A stretch of DNA of 7,886 nucleotides, from positions 1 to 7,886 of the forward strand of contig DIHQ01000130.1 of NCBI GenBank assembly GCA_002420235.1. Direction: 5' to 3'. The stretch comes from Flavobacteriales bacterium UBA5692. Lineage in GTDB: Bacteria > Bacteroidota > Bacteroidia > Flavobacteriales_D > Sanyastnellaceae. The notes below the pieces were generated by a model. The model did no database searches. It saw only the letters and a program-made list of their open reading frames with translations, and was not told the origin of the DNA. The translations under genes and the position numbers were made by a program. This document shows, piece after piece, positions 6,818 through 7,886 of this stretch. Positions within the stretch are counted from its first letter, which is position 1; each line of letters opens with the position of its first letter.

Positions 6818-7886
6818 TGCGTCGGTAAGGGAATATTCATTTCATGAAACATAAATGCCCACTTATCAGCCTGTTCGTCTAGAATCTTGGAGGTGGGTTT
6901 ACCGGCACCGTGGCCCGCATTTTTATCGATGCGAATGAGCGCTGGGCGGCCCCCTGATTGACATGCTTGAAGCCGCGCGGTGAATTTGAAACTGTGAGCC
7001 GGAACTACCCGGTCATCGTGATCTGCCGTCGTGACCATCGTAGCTGGATAGGCCGTTTTTGGTGCAAGGTTGTGATAGGGACTGTAACCGGCAAGGTTGT
7101 CGAAGTCCGCTTTTGAACTGTCTGCACAGCCATACTCAGGAATCCACCCCCAACCGATCGTAAACTGATGGTAACGAAGCATATCCATAACCCCAACCGC
7201 TGGGAAAGCTACGCCAGCAAGATTTGGGCGTTGGGTCATTACCGCTCCGACCAATAAGCCTCCATTTGAGCCTCCAGCGATGGCGAGGCGGTTGGATTGA
7301 GTATAACCTTCGTTAATCAGGTACTCGCCTGCCGTAATGAAGTCGTCGAATACGTTTTGTTTTTGCAGTAGCATACCCGCCTCATGCCATTTTTCGCCGA
7401 ATTCTCCTCCACCACGAAGATTAGGCATCGCGTATACCCCGTCGTTTTCCAATAGCATGAGTAAGGATGAGCTGAAACTCGGAGTAAGGCTGATGTTAAA
7501 ACCGCCGTAGGCATACAGGTATGTTGGTCGACTTCCGTCCAATTCAAGACCTTTCTTGTGTACGATGAACATCGGAACCTTGGTGCCGTCCATGGATTCG
7601 TACCACACCTGCTTAGATTCAAAGTCCTCAGGATTGAAATCAACATCTGGAGAGGCAAAGAGCGTGCTTTCACCTGTGGCTATGTCATACTTGTAAATTG
7701 ACGTGGGGTAAGTAAATGAAGTGAAAGCATAAAAGGTTTCAGTGGCATTGATTTTACCGCCGAATCCGCCAGCTGATCCAGCCTCATTTGGTAAGTCAAT
7801 TTTCCGAGGGTTGGAGCCGTCCATATCCAGGCGCACAATTGCGTTACAGGCATTCTTTAGATAGGTGGCGAAGAGTTGGCCACCGG
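6814..7886 (-). CDS. Prolyl oligopeptidase (S9A), C-terminal half; 5' end outside window
   Basis: The serine peptidase that cleaves short peptides after proline. The reading frame is open to the right edge, so the 356 visible residues are roughly the C-terminal half of a protein usually near 700 residues; the GTG at 7836 is internal, since homology (GGQLFATYL) continues upstream of it. Counting from that GTG as residue 1, the end of the beta-propeller is followed by the alpha/beta-hydrolase domain. GGSNGG (188-193) carries the nucleophile Ser190, ADHDDRVVP (271-279) the catalytic Asp274 and the substrate-binding Arg276, and NAGHG (306-310) the catalytic His309. FTIGWGWIPEYG (225-236) keeps the Trp that stacks on the proline substrate in porcine enzyme. 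The full triad is present, so activity is expected. Whether it has a signal peptide cannot be seen. It is the first visible gene of the four-gene minus-strand operon. Confidence 0.95.
   Translation of the reverse strand, partial: GGQLFATYLKNACNAIVRLDMDGSNPRKIDLPNEAGSAGGFGGKINATETFYAFTSFTYPTSIYKYDIATGESTLFASPDVDFNPEDFESKQVWYESMDGTKVPMFIVHKKGLELDGSRPTYLYAYGGFNISLTPSFSSSLLMLLENDGVYAMPNLRGGGEFGEKWHEAGMLLQKQNVFDDFITAGEYLINEGYTQSNRLAIAGGSNGGLLVGAVMTQRPNLAGVAFPAVGVMDMLRYHQFTIGWGWIPEYGCADSSKADFDNLAGYSPYHNLAPKTAYPATMVTTADHDDRVVPAHSFKFTARLQACQSGGRPALIRIDKNAGHGAGKPTSKILDEQADKWAFMFHEMNIPLPTQ

Noticed and set aside
7834..7836. GTG at 7836-7834 as the start of the prolyl oligopeptidase
   Set aside because: The frame stays open to the right edge and the upstream residues continue the family similarity, so this is an internal valine.
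1..7886. CRISPR array, mobile element, defence or biosynthetic island
   Set aside because: No palindromic spaced repeats, transposase or integrase, terminal inverted repeats, or known defence genes were seen; the genes are chromosomal housekeeping or degradative functions.

Overview
The window looks like a chromosomal segment of a Bacteroidota bacterium, most likely a free-living or marine member of the Flavobacteriales. Three observations point this way. The large secreted peptidase ends in a type IX secretion (Por-type) sorting domain, a system essentially confined to this phylum. It also carries cysteine-rich 'GCxDxxACNF...DDGSC' repeats of the kind common in Flavobacteriales surface proteins. 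Upstream of it is a TANNTTTG match to the Bacteroidota promoter -7 element. The genus cannot be named from sequence reading alone.

Layout: (1) positions 1-1365, minus strand: asparagine synthase B (asnB), cut by the left edge so that about the last 100 residues are missing. (2) 1366-1478: a 113-base divergent intergenic region. It holds three tandem 11-bp units (ATACCTNNGNA), the middle one containing the candidate -7 element. (3) 1479-4496, plus strand: a 1005-residue multidomain subtilisin-family (S8) peptidase with signal peptide, prodomain, catalytic domain, Cys-rich repeats, PKD-like domain and type IX secretion tail. (4) 4511-4534: a perfect 8-bp hairpin between convergent genes, possibly a shared terminator. 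(5) 4519-7886, minus strand: four genes joined by 4-base stop/start overlaps (GTGA, ATGA, GTGA). In transcription order they are prolyl oligopeptidase (5' part off the right edge), an RluA/TruC-type pseudouridine synthase, a PlsC-type acyltransferase and a class I SAM-dependent methyltransferase.

The minus-strand block is almost certainly co-transcribed and translationally coupled. Its products (peptide breakdown, RNA modification, phospholipid acylation, methylation) do not form an obvious pathway, so it looks like a housekeeping operon rather than a dedicated system. The secreted S8 peptidase and the prolyl oligopeptidase both fit a protein-degrading lifestyle.

I do not see a mobile element, CRISPR array, rRNA, tRNA or defence system. 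The items most worth a second look are the tandem 11-bp operator-like array upstream of the peptidase, the Glu in place of the catalytic Asp in the peptidase, its 53-residue Cys-rich repeats, and the unbroken run of 4-base gene overlaps.
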